Shown here in pieces: positions 16,722 to 25,105 of a stretch of DNA of 53,524 nt. Origin of the DNA: CAZADS01 sp964483985 (GTDB lineage: Bacteria; Pseudomonadota; Alphaproteobacteria; Thalassobaculales; Thalassobaculaceae). The translations under genes and the position numbers were made by a program. How positions within the stretch are numbered: position 1 is the first letter of the stretch; each line of letters opens with the position of its first letter. The stretch covers positions 1 to 53,524 of the forward strand of contig CAZADS010000097.1 in the NCBI GenBank assembly GCA_964483985.1. Direction: 5' to 3'. The notes below the pieces were generated by a model. It made no database searches. It saw nothing but the letters and a program-made list of their open reading frames with translations, and was not told the origin of the DNA.

Positions 16722-18651
16722 CTAGTTTTTGCCAGATGATTTTTCCCGAGAAATGATTAATGCATCCGCAGCTACGCCTCCTTCAGACATTACGATGAAG
16801 GGATTAATTTCGATAGAGTGTATAAAGTCACTATTATTTGCGACGAACACTGAAAGGTTGGACAGACTTTTAGCCAATGCCTCTGTGTCACTGGCTTTTG
16901 CTCCTCGGACACCATTTAAAAGTTCTCTTCCACATATCTCGTTAATCATCCGCCTCGCTTCATCCAGCCCGAATGGGGCGACCCGAAATGCAACATCTTT
17001 CAGAACTTCGACAAAAACACCTCCCAGTCCAAACATGACAGTGGGGCCAAACACGGGATACTGAAAAACACCCAGAACCGTTTCAACGCCGCCGAGGATC
17101 ATCTCTACGACAAGTATACCATCTATAACGGCATTTGGGTTATATGATTTAGCCGGATTTATCAATATTCGATAGACGGCTTCTATAGAAGACTTATCAT
17201 TTAAATTTAGTATAACTCCTTCAAACTCTGTCTTATGAGGTAAATCTCTATATGCAACTTTCAACACGATAGAAGAGTTTAGCTTGCGCCAAGCTGCTAT
17301 TGCCTCCGTTTGGGATTTCACGAGGAATTGGAATGCCGACTGCAGACAATATTGTTTTTGTCTCACTTTCTGTTAGAGAGTGAGAAGGTGGGGAAAAAGC
17401 ATTTTTTTTAAGCGAAGGTGGATCATCAGGTCTACCTCTTCGAAAGACGTCGCCAAAATAATGTAACGCAGCCATGGCCCTCACTGCATGAGAATGGCCT
17501 TCGAAATAGGGGTATCCTATTTCTTCGCAGGGTTTCCTTGCGTCCGGTGGACCAATTAAGCTTATTATAATTAATTCATCAGGATATGATTCTCGGAGAG
17601 AGGTGACAATTTCAAGGCTCGAGTTCTTTGTGAATTGAGAAATGGCTAGGGTCGCCATATAGATTATTTGGCAGTCATAATCAGCATCCTCGATTAGATA
17701 GCGCACGCTTTTTTTCAGGAGACGGTAGTCATTTAAAACTTGTCCGGTAAAATCAACTGGGTTATTCAGGCTTGAAGACGCAATGAGTTTAAGGATTTTC
17801 TTTTGTTTTTTTGGGAGAGGCTCAACATTAATCCCGTGTTTAGTAGCCGCATCCTCTCCGACTAAAGAAGCTGTGTGAAATTGCGGCTCGTGCCCCAGCC
17901 TCGGTGGAACCTAATTTCATAAAAATGATGGGTTTTTCGGCATCGCGTGGAACTTCCAACGCTTTAAGTATTCGATTACCAACACGGATGTCCTCCGTGT
18001 AGGTAATTATAACACGAACATCGTGAATTTTAGGGTAATACTCTATCACTTCCGATAAATCTACATCTACCTCATTTCCAGTTGTAACCAAGTAATTTGT
18101 TCCAACTCCTCGGTTTTGGGAAATGGTAAACAAATGACCCCGTAAGCGCCACTCTGTGTCTCGATCCCAATAGGCCCTGTTGGTATTTTCAAACTTGCTA
18201 AAGTATTAGCAAATGTTCTAAACCACCCTAAGCGTAAATTGAATACGCCCAAACAGTTCGGGCTGACGATCCTCATCCCGCTTTTCTTAGACATACTAGA
18301 AATTTCCGATTGCAACCTGATTCCAGAATCACCAATTTCCGATAAACCTGAGGTGAACACTATTGCAGTTTTCACAACGGAAGCAGCACAATCATTCAAA
18401 ATATCTGCTGCAAGGCTAGCCGGAACGGAAATGATTGCAATATCAATCATTTCTGGAATATCCTTAATACTTGGATAAACTTTTAACCCTTGTATAGTTT
18501 TATACCTTGGGTTCACTGGGTACAAACGACCGCGATATTTTCCGGTTAACATTGAGTAAATAGGATGTCCACCGATTCGGGATGGTTCGTTTGAAGGGCC
18601 TATTACGGCGACGGATTGTGGTTGTAATAAAAAATCAAGGGTGTGGGCCAT
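16722..18651 (-). pseudogene. ADP-forming acyl-CoA synthetase (CoA-binding plus ATP-grasp), frameshifted
   Basis: Four minus-strand reading pieces join into one NDP-forming acyl-CoA synthetase. They are a CoA-binding piece (18651 to about 18140, with VAVIGPSNEPSRIGGHPI), a piece with FTISQNRGVGTNYLVTTGNE (18133-17880), a piece with SLVGEDAATKHGIN through to VGIPIPRE (about 17877-17325), and the ATP-grasp end (about 17325-16722, with HKTEFEGV and HSIEINPFIV). The frame changes are near 18141 (one G lost from a G-run), near 17878 (one AC lost, so HTASL cannot be read) and near 17325. The total of about 643 codons compares with roughly 700 in intact relatives. An intact gene would convert acyl-CoA, ADP and phosphate to acid, ATP and CoA, or the reverse. 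With three independent lesions a functional product is very unlikely unless the assembly is poor here. Confidence 0.85.
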
Positions 18652-18812
18652 ATCGGCAATCTCACACGGATAGAAGCTATTAGTTTTGGGATTTTGTAAT
18701 CTACGGAACTATTAAAACATCACGGGCGAACGAGCGAGTAAACCAAGATCAGTATTTAGCCATATCTATGTGGATGGTTGGTTCTGGTGCAAGGGTTCAC
18801 TGGCTATTTTTG

Positions 18813-19958
18813 TTAATTGGGGTCAGTAATGATCGATGCTTGTCTTAAAGATCCAATCTCTTCCTCCGTAAATCCCCAGGCTTCTAGAATCTCATCGTTG
18901 TGTTCTCCGGGTTTGGCGGGTGGAGATTGGATTGACTCTTTGGTTCGGCTAAATCTCGGCGCCGGCGACGGTTGGATGAAACCGTCAGAGTTGACGTAGA
19001 CATTCCTTTCTTTCGTATGAGGATGTTCCATAACTTCATCTAAATTCATAACGGGCGCAAAACAAACATCAAGTTGGCCCATTATTTGGGTCCATTCCAG
19101 ACGGGTTTTAGTTGCGAAAATATTAGCAAGGCGGCGTTTTTGTTCAGGCCAAGCCGTATGATCCCATTGTCGATCCCATAAAGAATCAGTGAGGTTTAAC
19201 GTCTCTCTAAGAAGTTGAAAAAATTGGGGCTCGATACAGCCTATGCATATCCATTGACCATCAGAACATTTATATGTCCCGTAGAAAGCCGCTCCCCCAT
19301 CTAACCAATTTTCCCCTCGAGGACGGTTCCATGTCCCAGAATTTTTAGATAAAAAAATTCCTGCCATCAAAAGGGCGGATCCCTCAAGCATTGAAGCATC
19401 TATAATTTGACCATGGCCAGACGATCGCGTTTCCAATAGACCACAGACCATACCAAATGCGAGCATCATGCCTCCGCCTCCAAAATCGCCAACGAGGTTC
19501 AATGGAGGAACTGGACCACTTTCTTGATTTCCTATAGACGCCAGGGCTCCCGAAAGTGCGATGTAATTAATGTCGTGACCAGCTACAGATGCCAATGGTC
19601 CATCTTGACCCCATCCCGTAATCCTCCCATAAACTAGCTTCTGGTTTCTTGAAATACAGGTTTCGGGTCCAAGTCCAAGACGCTCCATCACACCTGGCCT
19701 GAATCCCTCAATCAACCCGTCGGCTTGATCAATTAACCGAAGGGCGGTTTGAGTGCCTTCAGTGCTTTTGAGATCCAGAGCTAATGATTTCCGGCCTCTA
19801 TTAAGAATGGCTGCTCGGTCTCTACCGCCAACCTTATTGCCTCCTGGACGATCAATACGGATTATTTCTGCTCCCATATCCGATAGAAGCATACACGCGT
19901 GAGGTGCTGGTCCAATACCTACCAGTTCTATAATTTTTGTACCGTTAAGCGGGCCCAT
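18813..19958 (-). CDS. Alpha-methylacyl-CoA racemase (CaiB/BaiF class III CoA-transferase family)
   Basis: This 381-residue protein has the racemase-type N-terminus ELVGIGPAPHACMLLSDMGAE. The catalytic residues known from mycobacterial MCR (His126, Asp156, Glu241) all appear here shifted by two: H128 in AGHDINY, D158 in LVGDFGGG and E243 in GCIEPQFF. This fits a racemase better than a CoA-transferase. It interconverts (2R)- and (2S)-2-methylacyl-CoA so that branched chains can enter beta-oxidation. Nearby genes for an SDR of HSD17B4 type, a PhyH-like dioxygenase and an SCP2-like hydrolase suggest breakdown of branched or isoprenoid chains, which is inference. Confidence 0.9.
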   Translation of the reverse strand: MGPLNGTKIIELVGIGPAPHACMLLSDMGAEIIRIDRPGGNKVGGRDRAAILNRGRKSLALDLKSTEGTQTALRLIDQADGLIEGFRPGVMERLGLGPETCISRNQKLVYGRITGWGQDGPLASVAGHDINYIALSGALASIGNQESGPVPPLNLVGDFGGGGMMLAFGMVCGLLETRSSGHGQIIDASMLEGSALLMAGIFLSKNSGTWNRPRGENWLDGGAAFYGTYKCSDGQWICIGCIEPQFFQLLRETLNLTDSLWDRQWDHTAWPEQKRRLANIFATKTRLEWTQIMGQLDVCFAPVMNLDEVMEHPHTKERNVYVNSDGFIQPSPAPRFSRTKESIQSPPAKPGEHNDEILEAWGFTEEEIGSLRQASIITDPN

Positions 19959-20073
19959 ATTCGTTCTTTCCTTTCGACGGTTAAATCGGTTTTGAAACCT
20001 TAGGTTGGGTTTCTTATATTCTTTGGACCAGAAAATAAAAGGTTATACGACTTAGTGAATCAGTAGTTGTTTA

Positions 20074-20952
20074 TCATTTTTCAACGGTATCTCGCTCAAT
20101 AGAATAATAGTCATCAAGCCCGATTAGGTCCTCTATTTGTTTGCGAATTTCAATCAAATTCAGTTCTGAGAGGGTCGAAAAATCTCCGGTTTTCCGCAAT
20201 TCCTGCAACATATCTTTTTGTGCTGAAAAAGCTACGGCTAAGACTATTTGAGCGTCTATACACATTGCGTAGCCCATATTCCGTAGTTGATCGCGAGAGA
20301 ATAATGGTCGCCCGTCTCTATTACCTCGACTTTGAACATAAATGAGAGGTAATTGACAGATTTCTGGAGCACGGGCTGTCTCTTCAACCGATCTAGGAAA
20401 CAATAATCCCATATCGGCTCCAACATCAGCTGCTGAGTTTATTCGTTTTGCAGCCTCTTCAAGCCCAAATTCTCTGCATGTATCAGTTCTAGCAATAATT
20501 AGAAAATCTTTGTCAGTAGCCTCTCGGGCCCTGCATGCATAATCGATTTTAGTAGTGAACGCATTTGGCTCTATGGCGTGAACTTGGTATTTATGATAGT
20601 GAGCGCGTTTAGGAAAAAGCTGGTCTTCAATATGGACTCCAGCTATTCCTGCCCTGCAGAATTCGCGAACTGTTCTCATAGTGTGCAGCGGTTCCCCAAA
20701 TCCGGCTCCGGCATCAGCAAGTACGGGGATAGATACTGACGCTGCTACTTTTTCCGCAATTTCTACTTGTTCAGTCATCGTTAAAAGTGGCTCAGTTATC
20801 ACTTTAGAACCCCCGGATACGTATCCGCCGACATAGGTTGCCTCGAACCCGGCTGCTTGAACAAGGCGGGCGGTAATTGGATCATAAACCGATGGTAAGT
20901 GTAAAAAGATATCGCTTTTGATTAATTCACGGAGGGTTTTTGTAGCGGACAT
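20074..20952 (-). CDS. Isocitrate lyase/PEP mutase family protein with altered active site
   Basis: This 292-residue TIM-barrel protein of the ICL/PEP mutase superfamily has FLHLPSVYDPITARLVQAAG, the GVHIEDQLFPKR segment and DFLIIARTD. Two hallmark motifs deviate. The metal-binding DxD (usually ADADTGYG) reads LADAGAGFGEP, so the second Asp (after D80) is Gly. The catalytic loop KRCGH reads KRAHYH, so the general-acid cysteine is missing. Lyase activity on 2-methylisocitrate is therefore doubtful. Related proteins include oxaloacetate decarboxylases and uncharacterised subfamilies. The gene is divergent from hyuA across a 271-bp region with repeated candidate sites, and it precedes the racemase gene by 115 bp on the same strand. 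Confidence 0.83.
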   Translation of the reverse strand: MSATKTLRELIKSDIFLHLPSVYDPITARLVQAAGFEATYVGGYVSGGSKVITEPLLTMTEQVEIAEKVAASVSIPVLADAGAGFGEPLHTMRTVREFCRAGIAGVHIEDQLFPKRAHYHKYQVHAIEPNAFTTKIDYACRAREATDKDFLIIARTDTCREFGLEEAAKRINSAADVGADMGLLFPRSVEETARAPEICQLPLIYVQSRGNRDGRPLFSRDQLRNMGYAMCIDAQIVLAVAFSAQKDMLQELRKTGDFSTLSELNLIEIRKQIEDLIGLDDYYSIERDTVEK

Positions 20953-21070
20953 ACGAGTTCCTTAAAAAAATGCTCTGTGGCGGAAATGGTGACTGAGGGC
21001 TGAGTAAAAATTTAAAATCTATTCCATTAGTTGTGGAGAAAGGTTTTTATCGTGAGTCTGTTTTCTACAA

Positions 21071-21130
21071 GGTTACTTAATTAATTTAAACGTAATTTGG
21101 TTAAATAACCGACCCTCCGGCTAACTAACC
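21071..21130. promoter_or_regulatory. Repeated 12-bp palindrome-like sites in the divergent icl-like/hyuA region
   Basis: GGTTAAATAACC at 21099-21110 is an inverted repeat (GGTTA-AA-TAACC). A near copy, GGCTAACTAACC, begins exactly 20 bp later at 21119-21130, about two helical turns. A third partial match, GGTTACTTAA, begins at 21071. The sites lie mid-way in the 271-bp gap between divergently transcribed genes, a usual place for the operator of a shared regulator. No regulator gene was seen next to it. The remaining sequence of the gap is AT-rich without other clear structure. Confidence 0.4.
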
Positions 21131-21223
21131 TGAAGTAGATTATATCACAGGTAAATTTCAATCATCCTTTCCCGCCCCTCTGAACGTTGTTAGATTGATT
21201 TAAGATAAGGGTAGGGAGAACTT

Positions 21224-23293
21224 ATGATTCGAATAGCTTTTGATATTGGGGGCACGTTTACAGATTTTGTGCTGCACGACGGTTTCCGAAAATTTACCCA
21301 TTTTCTGAAGGTGCCAAGCACACCTAAGAAACCAGAGGACGCGGTACTAATTGGACTTGATAGATTATTGGATGAAGCAGAAATCGACCCAGGATCAATT
21401 GATACCATGTTGCACGCTACCACAGTGGCGACTAATGCAATATTAGAGCGTAAAGGCGTCGCTACGGGTCTCATCACGACGGCGGGTTTTCGGGACGTTT
21501 TGATTATAGGTAGGCAGAAAAGATATGAGACTTATGATCTTCATATAAATAAACCGGAACCGCTTGTAGAACGTCGCCATATTGTGGAAGTGGTAGAACG
21601 AGTCGATTTTAATGGTGATGTGGTGACCGATCTGGATGTAATTTCTGTGGATCAAGCGTTGGATAAATTGCTTGATTCGAAGCGCGAAACCATAGCGGTT
21701 GCACTGATGCATTCTTATGCTAATCCAAAACATGAGGAAATGATTAGGGCTCGTATTCTAGAAAGAGTTCCCAAAATGTCAGTTTCCATATCGTCGGAAA
21801 TTTCTCCTAAATTTCGCGAATATGAAAGAACCAATACAACTGCTGCTAATGCGTATATCAAACCGATTGTTAGTCGCTATATGAATACATTAGAAGAAAT
21901 GTTGGAGGCTCGGGGATTTGAAAATGACTTATTCGTAATGCAGTCTAGTGGTGGATTGGTTTCGACAGGGATGGCGCAGGAATATCCGATTCGTATCATC
22001 GAGTCCGGCCCAGCAGCAGGGGTTTTAATGGGGGGTATCGTTGGTACAAGTGTTGGCGAAAATCAGGTGATTACTTTTGATATGGGAGGAACTACCGCCA
22101 AACTTGGTGCGGTAGATGAAGGTTCTCCTGCAATAATGCCGAGCTTTGAAGTTGGCCATGTTCGTTTTAAGAAAGGCAGTGGCCTCCCAATCAATGTACC
22201 GGCTGTAGAATTACTTGAAATTGGTGCGGGCGGAGGATCGATAGCGAAGGTTGAACTTGGCATGATTAGAATAGGGCCCGAGAGTGCAGGAGCCGATCCG
22301 GGGCCAATTTGCTATGGCCGAGGTGGAGTTGAACCCACGATTACAGACGCGAATGTTGCACTTGGATATATTTCCCCCGATTGGTTCAATGCGGGTGAAA
22401 TGAAACTTGATATAGAGGCTGCGCGGGCTGGTCTGTTTAATCACATCGGCCAACCTCTAGGTTTAGATCTAGAAGCTGCTGCCTGGGGCATACATATGGT
22501 AGCCACGAGTAATATGGAGAATGCTCTGAGAATTGTATCAGTCGAAAGAGGACGTGATCCCAGGAATTATGCGATGGTGGCTTTTGGGGGCGCAGGACCC
22601 TTGCATGCGTCACGTCTTGCTCGTGGGATAGGAATTCCTAAAGTAATTGTCCCAGGTGGTGCCGGCGTTGGATCGGCTATAGGTCTTTTAGAGGCTGAAC
22701 CAAGGATAGATGTGTCGACTACGAGAGTATTAAAACTTGAATTGACGGTATCAGAAACCATTAGAACGATATATGATAGATTAGAAGAGAGAGCGTTGGA
22801 CGATATTGGTCGACTGGGTGTAGTTGGAAATCCTCAGTGGTCGAGGTACGCGTATATGCGTTATGTAGGACAGGGGTTTGAGGTTTCTGTGAATTTGCCT
22901 AATGGGCCTATTGGGCCGGATTATGTAGATGCTGCAATCCAAGCCTTCAACACGACTTATTTTAGAAAACATAAATTCTTAGATTCGGAAGCAAGCGTTG
23001 AGGTGGTGGATTGGTCTTTAGTTGCCATTCTGCCTTCTGGACGTGATTTTGAACCTATTTACCGCACAGTTGTTGGCAGAGAACCGCGTTTAAATGCATT
23101 GCGATCTGTTTGGTTTCCTGAAACCGGTGGTTTTACCGAAACACAAATTATAGATAGAATCTCTCTCTCCGAAGGTAGCGAAGTACCGGGCCCGGCTATT
23201 ATTGAAGATCCAGATAGCACGACGGTGATCCTGCCGGGTGATCGTGCTAAAATCAGTGATGAAGGTCACTTGATCATTGAAATAAAACCATAA
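21224..23293 (+). CDS. hyuA: Hydantoinase/oxoprolinase family protein, A subunit (first copy)
   Basis: This 689-residue protein has the actin-like ATPase signatures MIRIAFDIGGTFTDFVLHDG, LHATTVATNAILERKG, RIIESGPAAGVLMGG and VITFDMGGTTAKLG. The family includes N-methylhydantoinase A, 5-oxoprolinase and the beta subunits of ATP-dependent ketone carboxylases (acetone, acetophenone). All couple ATP hydrolysis to activation of a carbonyl. GGGAG precedes the ATG. hyuB follows after 21 bp, and the pair should form one complex. A second pair lies at 28.4-32.1 kb on the other side of boxCB. The substrate is not determinable. Confidence 0.92.
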   Translation: MIRIAFDIGGTFTDFVLHDGFRKFTHFLKVPSTPKKPEDAVLIGLDRLLDEAEIDPGSIDTMLHATTVATNAILERKGVATGLITTAGFRDVLIIGRQKRYETYDLHINKPEPLVERRHIVEVVERVDFNGDVVTDLDVISVDQALDKLLDSKRETIAVALMHSYANPKHEEMIRARILERVPKMSVSISSEISPKFREYERTNTTAANAYIKPIVSRYMNTLEEMLEARGFENDLFVMQSSGGLVSTGMAQEYPIRIIESGPAAGVLMGGIVGTSVGENQVITFDMGGTTAKLGAVDEGSPAIMPSFEVGHVRFKKGSGLPINVPAVELLEIGAGGGSIAKVELGMIRIGPESAGADPGPICYGRGGVEPTITDANVALGYISPDWFNAGEMKLDIEAARAGLFNHIGQPLGLDLEAAAWGIHMVATSNMENALRIVSVERGRDPRNYAMVAFGGAGPLHASRLARGIGIPKVIVPGGAGVGSAIGLLEAEPRIDVSTTRVLKLELTVSETIRTIYDRLEERALDDIGRLGVVGNPQWSRYAYMRYVGQGFEVSVNLPNGPIGPDYVDAAIQAFNTTYFRKHKFLDSEASVEVVDWSLVAILPSGRDFEPIYRTVVGREPRLNALRSVWFPETGGFTETQIIDRISLSEGSEVPGPAIIEDPDSTTVILPGDRAKISDEGHLIIEIKP

Positions 23294-23314
23294 AGGCGTT
23301 CGAGGGAAACAAAA

Positions 23315-24985
23315 ATGGCTAAAATGGATAATGTTGATCCAGTAACGCTAACAGTGATCTGGAATACTATGCTCTCTATTGCGGATGAGTTAGGGACCAC
23401 TTTGCGACATACGGCTTTTTCGGAAGGAGTCCGTGAAGGAGACGATTTTTCAACTGCTTTATTTGACCGAAATGCGATGATGGTGGCTCAGGGGAATTTT
23501 AGCCCGGGGCACCTAGGTGCAATGCCGGCTTGCGTCAAACATGCACTTAGATATTTCCCAGCAGAATCTCTTCGGCCGGGGGATTCTATTTTGCTCAATG
23601 ACTCATTTATGGGATCTGGACATTTCCCTGATACATTTCAAGTTATGCCAGTATTTGTTGCAGAAAGGCTAATAGGGTTTGTCGCTTGTTCCGCCCATCA
23701 GGTAGACATGGGTGGTGCAGCACCTGGATCTCAAAAAGTGCATGGGGTTACTGAATCGTTTCAAGAAGGGTTACGTATTCTTCCAGTACGGTTTGTACGA
23801 AATGGAGATATTGATGAGGATATTCTGCGCATAGTGCTTGGGAATGTGCGTATGCCAGAGAAAGTAAGGGGCGATCTTTTAGCGCAACACACTGCTAATT
23901 TGACTGCTGCTGGACGACTTCAACAATTGTTTCTCGATTATAGCCTTGAAATCGTTGAGTCGGCGTACACCATCATTCTTGATCGTTCTGAAAAAGCGAT
24001 GCGCGATGCGTTAGCAAAGGTTCCAGCCGGTACATACAGTTTCGAGGATTATTTGGATGATTATGGCCCCGATACCGAGCCGGTGCGGATGGCAGTAGAT
24101 ATTACTTTTAATGGAAGAGGTGATGTCGAGTTAGATTTTTCAAGGTCTTCAGATGTGGTGCCAGCGGCTATCAATTCATATATAAATTATACGAGGGCTT
24201 ACGCACTATTTGCAATAAAGGTTTTTTGTGACGCACAGCAACCTCAAACAGAGGGAGCCATGCGTCCTATAACAATTAAGGCTCGTGAAGGTTGTTTCTT
24301 CAATCCAAAATTCCCTGCTCCGTCGGGCGGAAGAGCTATTCTTCAAATTCGTATCTTTGATACAATTAATGGCGCCATGTCGAAGGCGTTACCAAAGCGC
24401 GCGATGGGAGCATTTTCTCATTGGTCGAATCCTAATATTGGCGGCATTGATGACCGAACAGGAAAGCCGTTTGTTATGTATGATTTATCGTTGGCAGGCT
24501 ATGGTGGACGGTATGGAGAAGATGGGCCAGAAGCCCTAACACCGGTGATGAATTGCACCAACATACCAATCGAAGTTCATGAAACGCATAATCCTATTCG
24601 CGTGAAGCGTATGGAGCTTGTTCAAGATACTGGAGGTGCCGGTCAATGGAGGGGTGGCTGTGGAATGCGAAAAGATATCGAACTGCTAAATTCCACGGCT
24701 ATGCTTTCTCATTTGGGTGATAGACACAAATTTCAACCATACGGCATTTTTGGCGGCAAATCAGGAACTTTGGCTGAAAGTTATTTATTGCGCGGTAATG
24801 AAAAAGTTGATCTCCATTCTAAAGGCGTGAAAGAACTTCGCCAAGGAGATATAATGAGTTTCACTCTCTCCGGCGCGGGAGGATATGGCTCTCCCGAACT
24901 TCGTGATACGGAGGCTATCCAGCGAGATTTGGCTGATGGTTACGTCTCATTAGAGGCAGTGCGCAGGGATTATGATTGGAAATGA
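23315..24985 (+). CDS. hyuB: Hydantoinase/oxoprolinase family protein, B subunit (first copy)
   Basis: This 556-residue HyuB protein has NVDPVTLTVIWNTMLSIADELG at the N-terminus, then LLNDSFMGSGHFPDTFQVMPV, AHQVDMGGAAPGS and SGAGGYGSPELRD at the C-terminus. These match the B subunit of N-methylhydantoinase and the equivalent subunits of ketone carboxylases. It is predicted to be cytoplasmic, in complex with the HyuA product encoded just upstream. The boxC start follows 120 bp after the stop, on the same strand, so read-through into boxC is possible. GAGGG lies before the ATG. Confidence 0.92.
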   Translation: MAKMDNVDPVTLTVIWNTMLSIADELGTTLRHTAFSEGVREGDDFSTALFDRNAMMVAQGNFSPGHLGAMPACVKHALRYFPAESLRPGDSILLNDSFMGSGHFPDTFQVMPVFVAERLIGFVACSAHQVDMGGAAPGSQKVHGVTESFQEGLRILPVRFVRNGDIDEDILRIVLGNVRMPEKVRGDLLAQHTANLTAAGRLQQLFLDYSLEIVESAYTIILDRSEKAMRDALAKVPAGTYSFEDYLDDYGPDTEPVRMAVDITFNGRGDVELDFSRSSDVVPAAINSYINYTRAYALFAIKVFCDAQQPQTEGAMRPITIKAREGCFFNPKFPAPSGGRAILQIRIFDTINGAMSKALPKRAMGAFSHWSNPNIGGIDDRTGKPFVMYDLSLAGYGGRYGEDGPEALTPVMNCTNIPIEVHETHNPIRVKRMELVQDTGGAGQWRGGCGMRKDIELLNSTAMLSHLGDRHKFQPYGIFGGKSGTLAESYLLRGNEKVDLHSKGVKELRQGDIMSFTLSGAGGYGSPELRDTEAIQRDLADGYVSLEAVRRDYDWK

Positions 24986-25046
24986 TACCAAATCAATATC
25001 TCTTGTTGTTTGCGCCAATCTGAAATAATAGGAACAATCAGCTGCA

Positions 25047-25069
25047 TATAATCTTTTTATTTGATTATA
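25047..25069. promoter_or_regulatory. Inverted repeat upstream of boxC
   Basis: TATAATC at 25047-25053 and GATTATA at 25063-25069 form a perfect 7-bp inverted repeat around a T-rich 9-base loop, 36 bp before the boxC ATG. The left arm contains a TATAAT-like -10 element. The repeat could be an operator over a boxC promoter; a role as terminator of hyuB is less likely because no T-run follows the stem. The BoxR consensus of betaproteobacteria (paired TGCA blocks) is not evident here. Confidence 0.3.
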
Positions 25070-25105
25070 ATTTGTAGATACGGACACAACCAGAAAGCTG
25101 CGCCA

